Assembly (NCBI GenBank): GCA_037890055.1
Contig: JBBKBD010000007.1
Length of the DNA: 64,000 nt
From: Mediannikoviicoccus sp037890055
Lineage (GTDB): Bacteria; Bacillota; Clostridia; Tissierellales; Peptoniphilaceae
Strand: one strand, 5' to 3'
The notes beneath the pieces are model-generated. The model saw only the letters and a program-made list of their open reading frames with translations, did not search any database and was not told where the DNA came from. Each line of letters opens with the position of its first letter. Position 1 is the stretch's first letter. The translations under genes were made by a program, and so were the position numbers. Shown one piece after another: positions 1 to 7,618 of the stretch.

Positions 1-168
1 TAAAGGCAGTCCGAAGACTGCCCAAATTTTTATCATATTGGAATAATCCATACCACTTGTATGTTCGTCGAAATAAACAAACGTAGAATCCTTAAACGTA
101 AGAAATGCTATTGCAAGTCTTTGCTCCTGGCCTCCTAATAAATAAATTCTTCTGTCATTTTTGTTTTT
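1..168 (-). pseudogene. Remnant of an ABC transporter ATPase (ECF/cobalt-type)
   Basis: Read on the minus strand, the sequence encodes an ABC signature (LLGGQEQRLAIA, near positions 105-140) followed by a Walker B/D-loop region reading FDEHTSGMD in place of the usual DEPTSGLD. Both motifs are altered, the frame is closed by a stop just upstream of about position 170, there is no start codon or ribosome site, and no Walker A precedes it. It is therefore the C-terminal debris of an ATPase whose nearest look-alikes are ECF-type ATPases that often sit next to exporter-fold ABC pairs. The left window edge cuts it, so more debris may lie outside. The identification as an ABC ATPase is solid; the ECF assignment is inference. 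Confidence 0.65.
143..168. repeat. Direct repeat copy A flanking the MATE gene
   Basis: Twenty-six bases here match positions 1547-1572 in the same orientation with two mismatches. In copy B these bases encode the last residues of the ABC transporter gene (EKTKMAEEFIY). Copy A sits at the broken upstream edge of the ATPase remnant. The pair brackets the MATE gene and suggests that a recombination or insertion rebuilt this end of the operon. Confidence 0.6.
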
Positions 169-183
169 CTCTTTATTTTATTT

Positions 184-1542
184 TTAATTATTTACATTCA
201 TATTTGAAAGAGCCTTTGCTTGCATTGCTAAACCTACCATTATCATAGTAAAATCTACAACTGGTTCTGTCCACCAAACAGCCCCTGCTCCAAATACTCT
301 TGGCAATATAAGTAAGGCTGGAACAAGTAGTATTAGCTGTCTTAACATTACAATCATTCCAGCTTTTTTTCCATCCCCTATCGCTTGGAAAAAAGTTATT
401 GTCATAATCATAATTCCATAAAGAATAAATACTGAATAGAACATTCTGAAATTATTAACTCCGCTTGAAATTATATCCTGACTTACTTTAAATAAACCAA
501 GTAACTGTTTTGAAAATACTTGTGCTGGTAACCAAAAAATTGCTGCAAGTACTGTTCCTCCTATAGAAAATATATTCATAGTTTCCTTTACTCTATCGTA
601 TTGTTTTGCTCCAAAGTTTGTACCAATAATCGGCTGTAACCCCTGACTCATTCCCCAAATTGGTATAAATGAAAATCCATAAAATCTCAAAGTTGCCGAC
701 ATTAATATTGCATTTGGATCTCCTCCATATCTAAAAGCTTGTCTATAAAGCAATGTTTGTTGAACCATGAAAAATACTTGCATGATCATAGCTGATACTC
801 CTACTCCAAACATTTCCTTTGATATATCTTTTTCTTTTTTTATTTTTCTTATTTTTACATTTTCACTTTTACTCTTAAAATAATAAAGAGTAATAACCGC
901 TTGAATTATTTGTGCTGTTACAGTTGCTATAGCTGCTCCCTCAATGGCATAATCACCCATTAATTTCATTAGTATTGGATCAAGAGCTATATTGATAAAG
1001 GCACCAAGTCCCATGATACTCATTGCTCTTTTCATAAGTCCTTCACCACGCATAACCATATTGGCTGACTGGGTAAAGTTTACAAAAATTGAGCCTAGAA
1101 ATATTATTCTTAAATACCTTATGCCTAATGCTTTTATTTCTCCTGTTGCTCCAATTAAATCTAAAAAATATGGTCCTAGAAGCATTCCTCCTATTGTTAT
1201 GATCGTTGAAAAAAATATAATCCAATAGATAAGATTTCCCATAAGCTTGTCTATAGTATTATTATCACCCTTTCCCATGGCTCTTGATAAAATTGATGCC
1301 GAACCTATCCCTATAAGCGTTGCAATCCCATTATTAAAAAAGGTAAGTGGCATAGCTATTGAGCAAGCCGCCATAGCGTTCTCACCAATTATTTGTCCAG
1401 CAAATATTCCATCCATAAGTGGGTATAGACCTATAATCACCATGCCAATTACTGCTGGTATAGATAATTGAAACATTAAAGACAATGGCTTCTTGGTCAA
1501 TAACTGTTCTTTCATGTTTTGTTTCATTTTTAATTTCTTCAA
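184..1542 (-). CDS. MATE family efflux transporter
   Basis: This 452-residue, highly hydrophobic protein fits the MATE family of multidrug/toxin exporters, which use sodium or proton gradients and have two six-helix bundles. The N-terminal part (PLSLMFQLSIPAVIGMVI, then LYPLMDGIFAGQIIG) matches the typical MATE helix 1-2 pattern, and length is normal for the family. The reading frame opens with TTG at 1542, overlapping the stop of the upstream ABC gene by four bases. An in-frame ATG at 1527 is an alternative start; neither has a strong ribosome site, so translational coupling is likely. It is the last intact gene of the Fur-box-controlled operon, and an iron-chelate or toxic-compound export role is inferred only from that context. 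Confidence 0.85.
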   Translation of the reverse strand: MKKLKMKQNMKEQLLTKKPLSLMFQLSIPAVIGMVIIGLYPLMDGIFAGQIIGENAMAACSIAMPLTFFNNGIATLIGIGSASILSRAMGKGDNNTIDKLMGNLIYWIIFFSTIITIGGMLLGPYFLDLIGATGEIKALGIRYLRIIFLGSIFVNFTQSANMVMRGEGLMKRAMSIMGLGAFINIALDPILMKLMGDYAIEGAAIATVTAQIIQAVITLYYFKSKSENVKIRKIKKEKDISKEMFGVGVSAMIMQVFFMVQQTLLYRQAFRYGGDPNAILMSATLRFYGFSFIPIWGMSQGLQPIIGTNFGAKQYDRVKETMNIFSIGGTVLAAIFWLPAQVFSKQLLGLFKVSQDIISSGVNNFRMFYSVFILYGIMIMTITFFQAIGDGKKAGMIVMLRQLILLVPALLILPRVFGAGAVWWTEPVVDFTMIMVGLAMQAKALSNMNVNN

Positions 1543-3260
1543 TATATAAACTCTTCTGCCATTTTTGTTTTTTCTATTAAATTCTTGTAAACTTTTGATT
1601 TTTGTATAAGCTCTTCATGTTTGCCTTCACTTTCTAATTTTCCGTTTTCAAGAACTACAATCTTGTCTGCATTTTCTATGGATTTCATTCTGTGTGAAAT
1701 GATGACAACTGTTTTATCTTTAATTAGATTATTTAAAGACTCTTGAATTTTTTTCTCATTGTCAACATCAAGGCTTGCTGCTATCTCGTCTAAGATCAAT
1801 ATCGGTGCATCTTTTAAGAAGGCTCTGGCTATTGATAACCTTTGTCTTTCTCCGCCTGATAGTTCAGCACCGTTTTCACCAATAACTGTATCGAAACCCT
1901 TATCCATTTTTTCTATAAAATCTGTGCAGTTTGCAAGTTTTGCTGCTCTTTTAACTTCTTCGTCACTTGCATCTTGCTTTCCGATCCTAATATTTTCCAT
2001 AACGCTTTGATTAAATAGAACTACATCTTGGAAAACAATAGACACCTTATCAAAAAGGGATTCTGTTGATATTTCTTTTATATCTTTGCCATCGATTAAG
2101 ATTTGTCCCTTGTCGTAATCATAAAGTCTTGATATAAGTTTCAATATAGTTGTTTTGCCACAGCCACTTGCTCCTACTAAAGCAGTTACCTCTCCCTGCT
2201 TAGCTTTAAAGCTTACACCATTTAAAACTTTTGTGTCTTTATTGTAGGCAAATTCAATATCTTTTAAATCAATGTCAAATTTTTTTAGTTCATAGTCATC
2301 GCCTTCTTGTAAATCTTGATTTTGAATTTCTTTTAATCTTTCAATTTTAGGCGATAAATAAAATATCTCCATCATTCCCTCTTTAGATGCATCAAGAGCG
2401 TCTTTTATCTTCATAGCTGCTAGTAAATAGCCTACGAGGTATAGAGGGCTTATTTCTTTATTAATAATTAAATTTACACCAACAAATATCACAACAGCAA
2501 GGGAAATAAAGCTAAAAATTGATGAAAATGACATAATTAAAATAAGTCCTATCTCTGTCTTTAAGTGCACTTTTTCACTTTTATCCATTTTTTCATATAG
2601 CTTATCTTTCATTTCCTCTGATAAGCCATAGGCTTTGATCTCCATTTGCATCTCGATATTTTCTTGAAAGCTTTCTGAGTTTTCTCTTAAGACGTCATAA
2701 TATCTTTTTTGTCCCTTAACCTGATGTTTTTTAGATAGTGGTATAAATATAAAGCTTAATATCGTTGGTATAATTACAGCTAAACCCATCTTCACATTGC
2801 TCACTAGCATCATAATGGATATTAGTGGGAAGAAGAGTGCCATACCGCCCACTTTTGGTATCGAGTGGCTCATTGCATGCTCTATTCCTTCAATGTCAGA
2901 CATGATTGTTTGCGCTAGGTCTGAAATATCATGTTTAGAAAAGTATGATAGAGGTAGTTTTGATAAATTCTCTGCTGTCCTTATTCTTAAGTCCGCACTT
3001 TCTTGATAGGTTGTGCTAAATAATTTATCATATTCGATAGAAAGCAAAATATACATTGCTATCAAGGTCAAGGCTGAGAATGCTATATAAAATCCCTTGC
3101 TTTTAACAATATTTTCCAAAACTTCCTGAGCAAAAATCATTAGTAATATGGCAGGAAGCATGTTTATACAATAAACGAAAAATGAAGCCAGTGTTGCTTT
3201 ACTTAAATTTCTTGCTCCTTTATCTGTAAGAGCAAATCTTTTTTTATAAAACTCCTTCAT
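1539..3260 (-). CDS. ABC transporter, fused permease/ATPase (second half-transporter)
   Basis: An exporter-fold half-transporter of about 573 residues: six membrane helices in the first 320 residues, then an ATPase with Walker A GASGCGKTT, signature LSGGERQR, Walker B ILILDEIAASLD and H-loop VVIISHR. The start is placed at 3260 because GGAGGG lies seven bases upstream; the open frame extends further but without a ribosome site. It overlaps the preceding half-transporter by 17 bases, so the two are almost certainly translated together and form a heterodimer. Such pairs next to an AraC regulator resemble the YbtPQ/IrtAB siderophore importers, which have an exporter fold but import. The Fur-like site ahead of the operon supports an iron role; the substrate itself is not visible. 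Confidence 0.85.
   Translation of the reverse strand: MKEFYKKRFALTDKGARNLSKATLASFFVYCINMLPAILLMIFAQEVLENIVKSKGFYIAFSALTLIAMYILLSIEYDKLFSTTYQESADLRIRTAENLSKLPLSYFSKHDISDLAQTIMSDIEGIEHAMSHSIPKVGGMALFFPLISIMMLVSNVKMGLAVIIPTILSFIFIPLSKKHQVKGQKRYYDVLRENSESFQENIEMQMEIKAYGLSEEMKDKLYEKMDKSEKVHLKTEIGLILIMSFSSIFSFISLAVVIFVGVNLIINKEISPLYLVGYLLAAMKIKDALDASKEGMMEIFYLSPKIERLKEIQNQDLQEGDDYELKKFDIDLKDIEFAYNKDTKVLNGVSFKAKQGEVTALVGASGCGKTTILKLISRLYDYDKGQILIDGKDIKEISTESLFDKVSIVFQDVVLFNQSVMENIRIGKQDASDEEVKRAAKLANCTDFIEKMDKGFDTVIGENGAELSGGERQRLSIARAFLKDAPILILDEIAASLDVDNEKKIQESLNNLIKDKTVVIISHRMKSIENADKIVVLENGKLESEGKHEELIQKSKVYKNLIEKTKMAEEFIY
1547..1572. repeat. Direct repeat copy B flanking the MATE gene
   Basis: The counterpart of positions 143-168 (24 of 26 bases identical). 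It lies within the 3' end of the intact ABC transporter gene, immediately before the MATE start. Confidence 0.6.
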
Positions 3261-4998
3261 TTGAAACCCTCCATTCATTCGCACTGTTAAAGAGTTCTTG
3301 CAGTCTCTTATACTTTGTATCAATTGACATTAATTCTTTGTCAGAACCTCTTTCTATAATTTTTCCACTATCCATTACAATAACTTCATCAAGGTCTTTA
3401 ATTGTAGATAGTCTGTGTGCAATCATGATAACCGTTTTATCCTTCATCAGATTTTTGAAAGCTTTTTGCAATTCAAACTCGTTATCTGGGTCAATAGATG
3501 CTGATGCTTCATCCATAATAATAATTTTGGAATCCTTTAAAATTGCTCTAGCAATTGCAATTCTTTGTTTTTCTCCACCTGATAAATAAACTCCTTTTGA
3601 GCCTATGACTGTGTTTTCTCTTTCTGGGAATTTGTCTAGTATCAAATCGCATCCTGCTAATTTTAAGGCTCTCATAACGTCATCTTTGCCTGCATTTTTA
3701 TTAGCTAAAGCGACGTTATCATAAATAGTTTTCTTGAATAATTTCGAATCTTGAAAAACAAAGGAAATAGCTTTAATTAAGGCTTCGTCAGAATATTCAC
3801 TTATTGGAATCCCGCCTATCTTTATGCTTCCATGATTAACATTGTAAAAACCCGATATAAGTTTCGCTACAGTTGATTTGCCTGATCCAGATGAACCGAC
3901 TAGTGCATAGGACTTTCCTTCTTCTAATTTAAAGGATAAATTTTCAATGACAGCTTTGTCGTTATAAGCAAAGCTTACCTTGTCAAATTCTATATTGTAG
4001 TTTTTAAAATTATTGACATTGCCATGGACCAATTTATCTTTTTGCATATCATTGTAAAGTGCCTCTAAAGTATCTACTGCATAATTGCCTTGAGAAATGT
4101 ACATAGAGTACCACATCATTCTCATAAATGAAACAAAGAGAACTCCTGATAAAAATAAAATCATAATAAGCTCAAGTAAAATCACCTTGGCGCTGCCTAA
4201 GCTAGTCATAAAATAAACTATAGGAATAATTAAAATTGCAATTAAACCAAAAAATAGCCATTGGTACAAAATATAAGGTTTTTTACAAGATAGTGTATAA
4301 TTATAAGCATACTTCGAGTAATCTTTTATCGCCTTGTAAAAGCTTTTAAATGACTCTACATTTGCTCTAAATATCTTTACTACCTGCATACCTCTAACGT
4401 ATTCAACAGTCTCTGCACTTAGTTTAGATAGAGCTTCTTGGTATATCTTCATAAATTCTTGCTCTCCCATCATTGCACCTAAAATTAAGCCATCGATTAT
4501 GGTAAGAGCAAGCAAAGTTATGCCAACTCTTATACTTACTATAAAGCCGAGTGCAAGTACAAGTACGGGTGTAACTATTGCCTGAGAACTATCGGGAATC
4601 ATGTGAGCTACAACCTGATGAGTTTGCGCGGCGTTGTCATCTATGATCTTTCTTATTTGACCAGATGGATTTAAGTCAAAGAACCTAAAACTTGCTTTCT
4701 CTAAGCCGTCTATCCCCCTTTTTCTTAAATTTGTTTCAAGCCTAAAACCTAGTATGTGAGAACATGTTCCTGAAACAGAATAAAATATTGCTCCACATGT
4801 TAGTGTGATAACAGATTTTAATGCTATGCTCTCTGCACCAGATAAACCTGAATTAATTATTAAATTATCCAGAAATTTGTAGATTAAATAAAATCCATAT
4901 ACCGTAAGTACAGCAGATATAGCAGAAAAGACTATAGCTAAAAAACCAAGATATTTTTTATCCTGCACATAAGCAAATAGTTTTTTGTAAATCTTCAT
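3244..4998 (-). CDS. ABC transporter, fused permease/ATPase (first half-transporter)
   Basis: The first gene of the minus-strand operon encodes about 584 residues: a six-helix membrane domain, then an ATPase with Walker A GSSGSGKST, signature LSGGEKQR, Walker B KIIIMDEASASID and H-loop VIMIAHRL. Both halves of the heterodimer therefore keep complete catalytic motifs. The start at 4998 is chosen because AGGAGAT lies just upstream; the frame is open to 5043 but that part overlaps the operator region. The gene begins about 50 bases downstream of a Fur-like palindrome and is divergent from an AraC-type activator, an arrangement known for siderophore uptake loci. Iron-complex import is the best guess; drug export cannot be excluded. 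Confidence 0.85.
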   Translation of the reverse strand: MKIYKKLFAYVQDKKYLGFLAIVFSAISAVLTVYGFYLIYKFLDNLIINSGLSGAESIALKSVITLTCGAIFYSVSGTCSHILGFRLETNLRKRGIDGLEKASFRFFDLNPSGQIRKIIDDNAAQTHQVVAHMIPDSSQAIVTPVLVLALGFIVSIRVGITLLALTIIDGLILGAMMGEQEFMKIYQEALSKLSAETVEYVRGMQVVKIFRANVESFKSFYKAIKDYSKYAYNYTLSCKKPYILYQWLFFGLIAILIIPIVYFMTSLGSAKVILLELIMILFLSGVLFVSFMRMMWYSMYISQGNYAVDTLEALYNDMQKDKLVHGNVNNFKNYNIEFDKVSFAYNDKAVIENLSFKLEEGKSYALVGSSGSGKSTVAKLISGFYNVNHGSIKIGGIPISEYSDEALIKAISFVFQDSKLFKKTIYDNVALANKNAGKDDVMRALKLAGCDLILDKFPERENTVIGSKGVYLSGGEKQRIAIARAILKDSKIIIMDEASASIDPDNEFELQKAFKNLMKDKTVIMIAHRLSTIKDLDEVIVMDSGKIIERGSDKELMSIDTKYKRLQELFNSANEWRVSNEGVL

Positions 4999-5045
4999 AA
5001 TCTTATCTCCTTTCTTTGATATTCCTTTTAGATTAATTTTCATTT

Positions 5046-5064
5046 AATGATATTAATTATCATT
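5046..5064. promoter_or_regulatory. Fur-like operator between divergent promoters
   Basis: The 19-base sequence AATGATATTAATTATCATT has 7-base inverted arms. Its core TGATATTAATTATCA differs from the Fur 7-1-7 consensus TGATAATNATTATCA at one defined position. It lies just downstream of the -10 of the ABC operon and overlaps the -35 of the AraC gene, so a bound Fur or PerR-type repressor could silence both. Binding is inferred from sequence only. Confidence 0.7.
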
Positions 5065-5091
5065 GCTTTTACAGTATACATCTGCTATAAT
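5063..5091 (+). promoter_or_regulatory. Promoter of the AraC regulator gene
   Basis: TTGCTT at 5063-5068 and TATAAT at 5086-5091 are 17 bases apart. The -35 overlaps the end of the Fur-like palindrome. It gives a leader of about 90 bases before the start codon at 5188. Confidence 0.6.
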
Positions 5092-5102
5092 CAGTAATGC
5101 AA
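5073..5102 (-). promoter_or_regulatory. Promoter of the ABC/MATE operon
   Basis: On the minus strand, TTGCAT (5097-5102) and TATACT (5073-5078) are separated by 18 bases. The Fur-like palindrome begins about nine bases downstream of the -10, covering the predicted transcription start. Confidence 0.6.
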
Positions 5103-5187
5103 TAACTTGTTAAATATAAGGCTAATTGGAATATTGTCTAAAAGGGATAGGTACATTATGACTTACTAAGATTTTGTAAAATATTAT

Positions 5188-6150
5188 ATGAAAGTAGATG
5201 AATGTAAAAACAATAAGAAATATTCAAGTGCAGGGCACACTTTTTGTTGGAATAAAGAAGATTTAACTTATGCAGAAGGCCTGTATTGGTTTTATGAAGG
5301 AGATGGCTTCATTATTGATATACATGATTTTTATATCAGAGAGGAAGTAGTTCAAAATAGCACTTATAGTATGGAAGATTATGTTTCAATTTACACAAGC
5401 TACATAGTCAGTGCAAATGGCGAAAAATTTAATCCATATCAAACTTTGACTTCTAACTCATTATGCACTTTTGATTTTGACAATATAAAAGATGACTTTC
5501 TGTTTTTATTACACGAGAACTGTTATTATCTTGCCGTTTCTATAGGCTTTAAAAGAGAGCTTCTAGAAAAACACCTATCAGCCATTAATATTGATTCAGA
5601 ATCTTTTTATTCCACTTTGCTCCAAACAAATCAAATAATACTTACAAAGTCCTTAGAAAAAGTGGCAATGGAAATTTTAAATTGTAGGATGGACGCTCCT
5701 GCCGCTGATTTTTTCTTTAATGCAAAGGCAAATGAGTGGATAAGTATAGTGATTGATACGTACTTAAATAGAAAAAAATATAAAATTCAAATTGATGATG
5801 ATAAAGCGCTTGAAGATGTGGCTAGATTTTTAGAAGATCATTTTGCAACGAATGTAAATCAAGGAATCCTTGAAAAAATATCTAAAATGAGTGGAACTAA
5901 ATTAAAAAATTTGTTCAAAGAAAAATATGGTCAAAGTATTACAGAGTACACTCAAAGAAAAAGAATGAATGTTGCTGAGATTCTTCTTTTAAACACTGAA
6001 CTACCTATAAAAGAGATAGCAGAATCTGTTGGATATTCATCTGCTAGCAAATTTTCTATCTATTATAAAAGATACAAGGGAAAGCTTCCTAGCGAGGTAC
6101 GCGATTTAACTTGCAATCATCATAATTTAAAATGCGAGTACTGTGATTAA
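5188..6150 (+). CDS. AraC family transcriptional regulator
   Basis: A 320-residue regulator with the AraC DNA-binding domain at about residues 215-312: two helix-turn-helix segments, the second containing LPIKEIAESVGYSSASKFS followed by YYKRYKGKLPSEVR, which is the family signature. The first 200 residues are an unassigned sensor domain. The start codon has no clear ribosome site. The protein is divergent from the ABC transporter pair and likely activates it, as YbtA-type regulators do when they bind an iron chelate. The C-terminal tail after the DNA-binding domain is unusual: CNHHNLKCEYCD, a Cys/His cluster that could bind a metal ion. That idea is inference. Confidence 0.88.
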   Translation: MKVDECKNNKKYSSAGHTFCWNKEDLTYAEGLYWFYEGDGFIIDIHDFYIREEVVQNSTYSMEDYVSIYTSYIVSANGEKFNPYQTLTSNSLCTFDFDNIKDDFLFLLHENCYYLAVSIGFKRELLEKHLSAINIDSESFYSTLLQTNQIILTKSLEKVAMEILNCRMDAPAADFFFNAKANEWISIVIDTYLNRKKYKIQIDDDKALEDVARFLEDHFATNVNQGILEKISKMSGTKLKNLFKEKYGQSITEYTQRKRMNVAEILLLNTELPIKEIAESVGYSSASKFSIYYKRYKGKLPSEVRDLTCNHHNLKCEYCD

Positions 6151-6473
6151 TAAAAATTTATTTTACCAGTTACACACCCATATATTATGTGCGTCTAAAT
6201 ATATATTGGTGTGTAACTCTACCCTATTAGGAACAATATAAGACCTTTAAGTCATGGTACTCTTAGTCTGATGCTAAAAATAGCTAAATTTATCAATATT
6301 AAATCATATCTTTCAACCTCCATTTCTTTCTACTATTTTAAAAATCTCTCAAATACTTCCTGGTTTAATTCTAGAAATATTTATTTTTAATCAATAAAAT
6401 TACTACCATAATTCAACTTAACTTTTATTCCCATCCATCTTCATCCATAACTATACATATTTTAAAACTTTAA
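6151..6473. other. Intergenic stretch without an intact gene
   Basis: The stretch is AT-rich and holds one strong inverted repeat (6168-6218) near its left end. On the minus strand around 6330-6390 short open stretches interrupted by stops look like decayed coding sequence, but nothing is recognisable. It separates the iron-transport locus from the XRE/polymerase cassette and may mark the cassette's insertion edge. Confidence 0.4.
6168..6218. repeat. Perfect 11-base inverted repeat (stem-loop)
   Basis: AGTTACACACC (6168-6178) and GGTGTGTAACT (6208-6218) are perfectly complementary, and the AT-rich interior can extend the pairing. It lies just after the araC-type gene. No T-run follows, so it is not a classical intrinsic terminator; it could be an RNA stem, a protein-binding site or a mobile element end. 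Confidence 0.5.
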
Positions 6474-6502
6474 TTGACTTAATAGGACTTTAAAAGTATA
6501 AT
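6474..6502 (+). promoter_or_regulatory. Promoter of the XRE-ImmA-polymerase cassette
   Basis: TTGACT (6474-6479) and TATAAT (6497-6502) are 17 bases apart, close to full consensus. Repressor-like sites overlap the spacer and follow immediately downstream. Confidence 0.75.
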
Positions 6503-6581
6503 ATAGTCATTAAAAGTCTTATTAAGTATTATTAAGTCGTTAAGTGACTTGTATTTTAGAAACATTTGGACTTTAAATGAC
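6486..6581. promoter_or_regulatory. Four operator-like repeats for the XRE repressor
   Basis: Four related 13-base sites occur between the promoter and the first gene: GACTTTAAAAGTA (6486-6498), GTCATTAAAAGTC (6506-6518), GTCGTTAAGTGAC (6536-6548) and GACTTTAAATGAC (6569-6581). All fit a palindromic GTCATT(T/A)AAAGTC theme, read in either direction. Starts are 20, 30 and 33 bases apart, near whole helical turns. The first site overlaps the -10 element, so the XRE protein probably represses its own operon here. Confidence 0.6.
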
Positions 6582-6598
6582 CATAAAGGAGGATGAGT

Positions 6599-7012
6599 AT
6601 GAACTTTGCCACAAAATTAAAGGACTTAAGAATAAAAAAGAACTTAACTCAAGAAGAGCTTTCAAAAAAATCTGGTATCTCTATAAAATCTATATCGAGG
6701 TATGAACTGGGTGAAACTGTTCCCCGCTCTGAAAAGTATTATGAAAAGCTAGCTATTGCCCTTGATGTTGAAGCGGACTATTTTTTATCTCAAGAGACCA
6801 ATTTTTTACTTAATGTTAAAAAGGAATTTGGTTATAAAGGAGCAAAGGGTGCTGAAGACATAGTCAATGGCGTGATTGGACTAATGGCCGGTGGCGAACT
6901 TCCTGAGGAAGATAAGGCAACCATATTAAATGCTATGCAGGAAGCTTTTTATATGGCAAAAATAGAAAACAAGAAATATACGCCGAAGAAGTTTAGAATT
7001 GAAGAAGAATAA
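6599..7012 (+). CDS. XRE family repressor (ImmR/cI-like)
   Basis: A protein of 137 residues with an N-terminal Cro/cI helix-turn-helix at about residues 5-58 (LTQEELSKKSGISIKSISRY) and a short C-terminal extension. The start is placed at 6599 rather than the ATG at 6593, because AGGAGG abuts the first ATG but is six bases from the second. It heads an operon with an ImmA-type metalloprotease, the partner that in ICEBs1 cleaves the cognate repressor ImmR. By analogy the repressor would be destroyed after DNA damage or another signal, switching on the polymerase downstream. The four operator-like repeats in front of the gene support autorepression. Confidence 0.85.
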   Translation: MNFATKLKDLRIKKNLTQEELSKKSGISIKSISRYELGETVPRSEKYYEKLAIALDVEADYFLSQETNFLLNVKKEFGYKGAKGAEDIVNGVIGLMAGGELPEEDKATILNAMQEAFYMAKIENKKYTPKKFRIEEE

Positions 7013-7040
7013 ATTGGAGTATTGTTGAAAGGAGGGTTTC

Positions 7041-7598
7041 ATGAGTAATCAAATATCAACAATATATGATGATGTACAAAATTTAATAAGCTTGCATGGT
7101 ACTAGGGACCCTCAAATTATTTTGCAAGAAAGAAATGTAATGCTTATTCCCTTTAAGGAAAAAACGAAGTTATTGGGAATGTACAAGGTTATTCTTAGAA
7201 ATGAATTTGTGTTTTACAATCCATATGTTGATGAAAGGATTTTAAATATGGTCTTTGCCCATGAGCTTGGACACAATATCTACCACGGCAATTTGGCTAG
7301 AAAAAAGGAAATTTTTGAATACGAACTTTTCAATATAACTAACTCCACTGAGCTTGAAGCAAATATATTTGCTTCCCATCTTTTAATTGACGAAGATGAA
7401 CTTATGGAACATATTTTACTTGGCGAAGATTATGAAAATCTTTCAAAAATTTTCAATGTAAACATCAATCTAATGATATTTAAATTAAATGAAATGTATA
7501 GAATGGGCTATCCAATTAATCGGCTAGATTTGCCTCATAATAATCAGTTCTTTACTAAAATTGATGGAACTGATAAGGGAAACGAAGAGATTTTTTAA
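7041..7598 (+). CDS. ImmA/IrrE family metallopeptidase
   Basis: A 185-residue protein with the zinc-protease motif HELGH at about residues 74-78 and the downstream acidic segment TELEANIFASHLL (about 103-115), which supplies the third metal ligand in ImmA/IrrE proteins. A strong ribosome site (AAAGGAGGG) precedes the start. Its place directly after an XRE repressor matches the ImmR-ImmA pair of ICEBs1 and related elements, where the protease cuts the repressor to derepress the operon. The target here is thus predicted to be the protein encoded at 6599-7012. The C-terminal 70 residues have no recognised motif and may sense the inducing signal. Confidence 0.85.
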   Translation: MSNQISTIYDDVQNLISLHGTRDPQIILQERNVMLIPFKEKTKLLGMYKVILRNEFVFYNPYVDERILNMVFAHELGHNIYHGNLARKKEIFEYELFNITNSTELEANIFASHLLIDEDELMEHILLGEDYENLSKIFNVNINLMIFKLNEMYRMGYPINRLDLPHNNQFFTKIDGTDKGNEEIF

Positions 7599-7618
7599 AA
7601 GTAGTAGAAGGAGGGGTT

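Noticed and set aside
6330..6390. Possible small gene on the minus strand (short peptide pieces such as LNQEVFERFLK)
   Set aside because: Stops occur on both sides and within the stretch, and there is no ribosome site; at best it is a decayed remnant.
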